Shown one piece after another: positions 53,869-57,466 of a stretch of DNA of 57,466 nucleotides. The translations under genes were made by a program, and so were the position numbers. Location: positions 1 through 57,466 of the forward strand of contig NZ_SIJB01000042.1 of the NCBI RefSeq assembly GCF_009910845.1, in the 5' to 3' direction. Source of the DNA: Chengkuizengella marina. Lineage in GTDB: Bacteria; Bacillota; Bacilli; Paenibacillales; KCTC-33759. The notes under the pieces were generated by a model. The model searched no databases. It saw nothing but the letters and a program-made list of their open reading frames with translations, and had not been told where the DNA came from. How positions within the stretch are numbered: position 1 is the first letter of the stretch; every line of letters begins with the position of its first letter.

Positions 53869-54879
53869 ATGTTACAGATTGGAAATATCCAAACCCAAAA
53901 TAATGTTGTACTTGCTCCTATGGCAGGAGTTTGTAATCCAGCATTTAGACTGATCGCAAAAGAATTTGGTGTTGGATTAGTATGTGCTGAAATGGTAAGT
54001 GATAAAGCAATTTTACACGGAAACGAAAGAACAATGCAAATGTTATTTGTGGATGAAAGAGAAAAACCTCTTAGTTTACAAATTTTTGGAGGCGATAAAC
54101 ATTCGCTTGTTGAAGCGGCAAAAGTAGTTGATCAGAATACGAATGCAGATATTATAGACATCAATATGGGATGTCCAGTACCCAAAATTACAAAATGTGA
54201 CGCTGGTGCTAAATGGTTACTAGATCCATCTAAAATAGAAGAGATGGTTTCTGCTGTTGTAAAAGCGGTATCTAAACCAGTCACAGTTAAAATGAGAATG
54301 GGCTGGGATGAAGAACACATATACGCAGTTAAAAACGCACAAGCTGTTGAGCGTGCAGGTGGGAAAGCTGTAGCTGTTCATGGAAGAACACGACAACAAT
54401 TGTATACTGGTAAAGCGAATTGGGATATTATAAAAGAAGTCAAACAGTCGGTACAAATCCCAGTAATCGGCAATGGCGATGTGTTTACACCTGAAGATGC
54501 AAAACGTTTGCTTGATTATACTGGATGTGATGGAGTTATGATTGGGAGAGCGGCATTAGGTAATCCATGGATGCTTTATCGCACGATCGAGTATTTAACG
54601 AATGGTGAGTTATTACCTGAACCTGATATAAATGAAAAAATGCGTATTGCAATGTTACATCTAGATCGTTTAGTTGATTTAAAAGGTGAGCATGTTGCTG
54701 TAAGAGAAATGCGTAAGCATATGGCATGGTATTTAAAAGGTTTACGTGGTTCTGCAAAAGTTAAAGATGAAATCATGTCGGAAACCACAAGAGAGGGCAT
54801 GAATACCATTCTTAAAAATTTTGTTGAATTTCAACAGCAAAAAAGTGAGAACATGGATAATAATGTCGTAATTCATTAG
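53869..54879 (+). CDS. dusB: tRNA-dihydrouridine synthase
   Basis: A 336-residue FMN-dependent TIM-barrel enzyme that reduces uridine in the tRNA D-loop. VVLAPMAGVCNPAFRLIAKE, INMGCPVPKI with catalytic C102, VTVKMRMGWD, AVAVHGRTRQQLYTG and GDVFTPEDA. B. subtilis YacF is the equivalent. ATG start 18 nt after yazB; it probably ends the folate operon transcript, though no clear terminator follows. Confidence 0.94.
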   Translation: MLQIGNIQTQNNVVLAPMAGVCNPAFRLIAKEFGVGLVCAEMVSDKAILHGNERTMQMLFVDEREKPLSLQIFGGDKHSLVEAAKVVDQNTNADIIDINMGCPVPKITKCDAGAKWLLDPSKIEEMVSAVVKAVSKPVTVKMRMGWDEEHIYAVKNAQAVERAGGKAVAVHGRTRQQLYTGKANWDIIKEVKQSVQIPVIGNGDVFTPEDAKRLLDYTGCDGVMIGRAALGNPWMLYRTIEYLTNGELLPEPDINEKMRIAMLHLDRLVDLKGEHVAVREMRKHMAWYLKGLRGSAKVKDEIMSETTREGMNTILKNFVEFQQQKSENMDNNVVIH

Positions 54880-54904
54880 ATTTTTTTAAATAAGCAACCC
54901 TTTA

Positions 54905-54933
54905 TTGACTTTTTAACATCCTTACCATATAAT
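54905..54933 (+). promoter_or_regulatory. Sigma-A promoter of greA
   Basis: TTGACT (54905-54910), 17 nt, TATAAT (54928-54933). The start near 54940 gives a leader of about 150 nt. Confidence 0.85.
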
Positions 54934-54975
54934 CAACCATTAGAATAAAATATGAAACAACCCTTGAATTAAAGA

Positions 54976-55057
54976 GTCATCATGAATCTGTCATCATGGG
55001 CTGAAACTTTAATATATTAAAATAGAGCAATTTCTATTTGCTGAGTGGAAGCAAATA
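54976..55057 (+). other. Repeat and hairpin in the greA leader
   Basis: GTCATCATG occurs at 54976-54984 and 54990-54998, a 14-nt period. Further on TATTTGCT (55035-55042) and AGCAAATA (55050-55057) form a perfect 8-bp hairpin 32 nt before the start codon. An upstream AGCAA (55026-55030) can pair with the same TTGCT, giving a competing hairpin. Function unknown. Confidence 0.35.
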
Positions 55058-55089
55058 TGAAAAATACTTAAATGACAGGAGATTTCAAT

Positions 55090-55566
55090 ATGTCTGATAA
55101 AGAAGTAATTCTTACCCCAGAGGGTTTGAAAAAGCTAGAGGATGAATTAGAAAATTTAAAATCAGTAAAACGTAGAGAGGTTGCTGAAAGAATTAAGGTA
55201 GCTATCGGATACGGTGATATTAGTGAAAATTCTGAATATGAAGATGCAAAAAATGAGCAAGCATTTATCGAAGGACGTGTGATTACACTTGAAAAAATGC
55301 TTCGTAATGCACGTATTATTAATAATGATGATGTAGGTACTGATAAAGTGAACATCGGTTCTCGAGTGGTTTTAAAGGATGTTGAGTATGGAGATGAAGT
55401 TGAATATGCTATCGTTGGTACAGCAGAATCTGACCCTTCTCAAAATAAAATTTCCAATGAAAGCCCGGTAGGGAAAGCGATTCTAGGTAAAGAAAAAGGA
55501 TCTGTAGTAGATGTAAATGTACCCGCTGGCGTGATACAATACGAAATCATTGATATCATGAAATAG
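55090..55566 (+). CDS. greA: Transcription elongation factor GreA
   Basis: A 158-residue cleavage factor that rescues backtracked RNA polymerase. The N-terminal coiled coil (about 8-75) carries the acidic tip ([17 protein letters not shown]); the C-terminal FKBP-like domain follows ([18 protein letters not shown] ... [18 protein letters not shown]). ATG 55090 follows ACAGGAG. In B. subtilis greA is elsewhere; here it sits between dusB and lysS. Confidence 0.96.
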   Translation: MSDKEVILTPEGLKKLEDELENLKSVKRREVAERIKVAIGYGDISENSEYEDAKNEQAFIEGRVITLEKMLRNARIINNDDVGTDKVNIGSRVVLKDVEYGDEVEYAIVGTAESDPSQNKISNESPVGKAILGKEKGSVVDVNVPAGVIQYEIIDIMK

Positions 55567-55587
55567 TTTATTCATTATCCCATTTAC

Positions 55588-55628
55588 AAAAAAGCTTCCG
55601 ATAATCGCTTCCTTTGGAAGCTTTTTTG
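55588..55628 (+). terminator. Terminator after greA
   Basis: AAAAAAGCTTCC (55588-55599) pairs with GGAAGCTTTTTT (55616-55627) over a 16-nt loop. Nearly the same stem as the spoVT terminator. Confidence 0.92.
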
Positions 55629-55664
55629 TGTAATATTAGTGAAATTAAAGGAGTGGAGTTATAA

Positions 55665-57152
<1,488 letters not shown>

Positions 57153-57184
57153 TATAAATACCTAAAAAAGTGAAGAAAGGCTTC

Positions 57185-57259
57185 GGAGCATAAACTTAAT
57201 ACTTTTCGGGGACGCCAGAGCTAACAAAGGTGAAACAAAAAACCGTTAAAGTTTATTCC
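57185..57259 (+). ncRNA. Possible structured RNA between lysS and the rRNA operon
   Basis: GGA-GC-ATAAACTT (57185-57197) pairs with AAGTTTAT-TCC (57249-57259), a long closing stem with one 2-nt bulge. It encloses a GC-rich purine-loaded segment (CGGGGACGCC, GAGCTAACAAAGGTG) unlike the AT-rich surroundings. I cannot assign it to a family. A known class of RNAs in Bacillaceae rRNA operons (Bacillaceae-1) is one candidate. It ends upstream of a terminator and the rRNA promoter. Confidence 0.35.
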
Positions 57260-57304
57260 AACAATTATAGTAGTTTTATCACCCATGTTATTTCATTTTT
57301 AGCA

Positions 57305-57342
57305 AAAATTGTTCTCGCTTTTTAGTGGGAACAATTTTTTTA
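57305..57342 (+). terminator. Terminator before the downstream rRNA operon
   Basis: AATTGTTCTCGC pairs with GTGGGAACAATT (two G-U pairs, 6-nt loop), followed by TTTTT. It ends lysS transcripts and any structured RNA between, isolating the rRNA promoter. Confidence 0.88.
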
Positions 57343-57352
57343 TAAAAAGTAC

Positions 57353-57409
57353 TTGCAATATATAAAAGGATCATGTTATATTATTAAAGTCGCCGCTGAG
57401 GCGGACGAC
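57353..57409 (+). promoter_or_regulatory. rRNA operon promoter and leader hairpin
   Basis: TTGCAA (57353-57358), 18 nt, TATATT (57377-57382). The start is expected at G 57389, consistent with the GTP-initiated growth-controlled rRNA promoters of Bacillus. The first transcribed bases fold into GTCGCCGC/GCGG-A-CGAC (57389-57409, one bulge). Confidence 0.8.
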
Positions 57410-57451
57410 AAAAATTAAAGAAAAATGCTTGGTAATAAAGCATTCTTTGCA

Positions 57452-57466
57452 CCTTGAAAACTGAAT
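57452..57466 (+). other. rRNA leader conserved element, operon continues past the window
   Basis: CTTTGCACCTTGAAAACTGAAT near the window end matches the common TTTGAAAACTGAA stretch that precedes 16S rRNA in Bacillales. CCTTGAAAACT (57452-57462) is complementary to AGTTTTCAAGG near 5S at 76-86. The 16S gene itself lies beyond the window. Confidence 0.7.

Noticed and set aside
55628-55664. T-box leader for lysS
   Set aside because: Only 37 nt lie between the greA terminator and the start codon; no AGGGTGG-type element.

Overview
The window is a low-GC Gram-positive chromosome segment from an endospore-forming member of the Bacillales. The gene content and order follow the classic Bacillus subtilis block between rrnA and rrnJ/W (csfB, yaaO, tmk, darA ... 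folK, yazB, dusB, lysS). Several departures point instead to a Paenibacillaceae-like lineage with unusually AT-rich DNA: nadABC sits between ftsH and coaX, a PpiC lipoprotein follows mfd, and greA sits between dusB and lysS. That taxonomic reading is inference from gene order. Almost everything is core chromosome on the + strand.

Layout. 1-262: the 3' end of an rRNA operon (spacer, 5S rRNA, terminator). 392-7675: the anti-sigma-G factor csfB, then a PLP decarboxylase, tmk, darA, yaaR, holB, ricT, yabA, a tRNA(Val) methyltransferase and rsmI. 7677-10594: abrB (- strand) with its Spo0A-controlled promoter, tatD and the cell-wall protein yabE. 10605-13225: the only clearly accessory insertion, a divergent BlaI/BlaR1-type pair in which the sensor protease is intact but the repressor is a pseudogene with three lesions. 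13329-19613: rnmV, ksgA, yabG, veg, sspF, ispE, purR, ridA and spoVG. 19727-31525: glmU, pth, fin, mfd, a PpiC lipoprotein, spoVT, a flippase, yabN (mazG), hup and rqcP. 31729-42235: yabP, yabQ, divIC, yabR, spoIIE, yabS, yabT, tilS, hpt and ftsH. 42249-48780: nadA, nadB, nadC, coaX, hslO and cysK. 48874-54879: the folate operon pabB-pabA-pabC-folP-folB-folK-yazB, ending in dusB. 55090-57466: greA, lysS, a possible structured RNA, then the promoter and leader of a second rRNA operon.

How the genes work together. Three themes dominate. (1) Sporulation control: Spo0A boxes at abrB and spoIIE, a sigma-H promoter at spoVG, sigma-G-type promoters at sspF and spoVT, a sigma-K-type promoter at yabG, and the two forespore anti-sigma factors Fin (against sigma-F) and Gin/CsfB (against sigma-G). 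(2) RNA, translation and replication upkeep: RNase M5 encoded between two 5S-bearing operons, KsgA, RsmI, TilS, Pth, DusB, LysS, RqcP, HolB, YabA, Mfd, GreA. (3) Cofactor supply: NAD from aspartate, CoA, folate, cysteine, and the UDP-GlcNAc precursor step.

Relative to B. subtilis the block lacks xpaC, yaaN, yazA, metS, prs, ctc, the Met/Glu tRNAs before spoIIE, and yacD. I saw no insertion sequence, prophage, CRISPR array or tRNA gene. The least explained stretches are the ispE leader (a 25-codon ORF plus a long-range GGCCCT/AGGGCC pairing), the M56 sensor's 350-residue ectodomain, the yabR leader, and the 57.2 kb structured region between lysS and the next rRNA operon.
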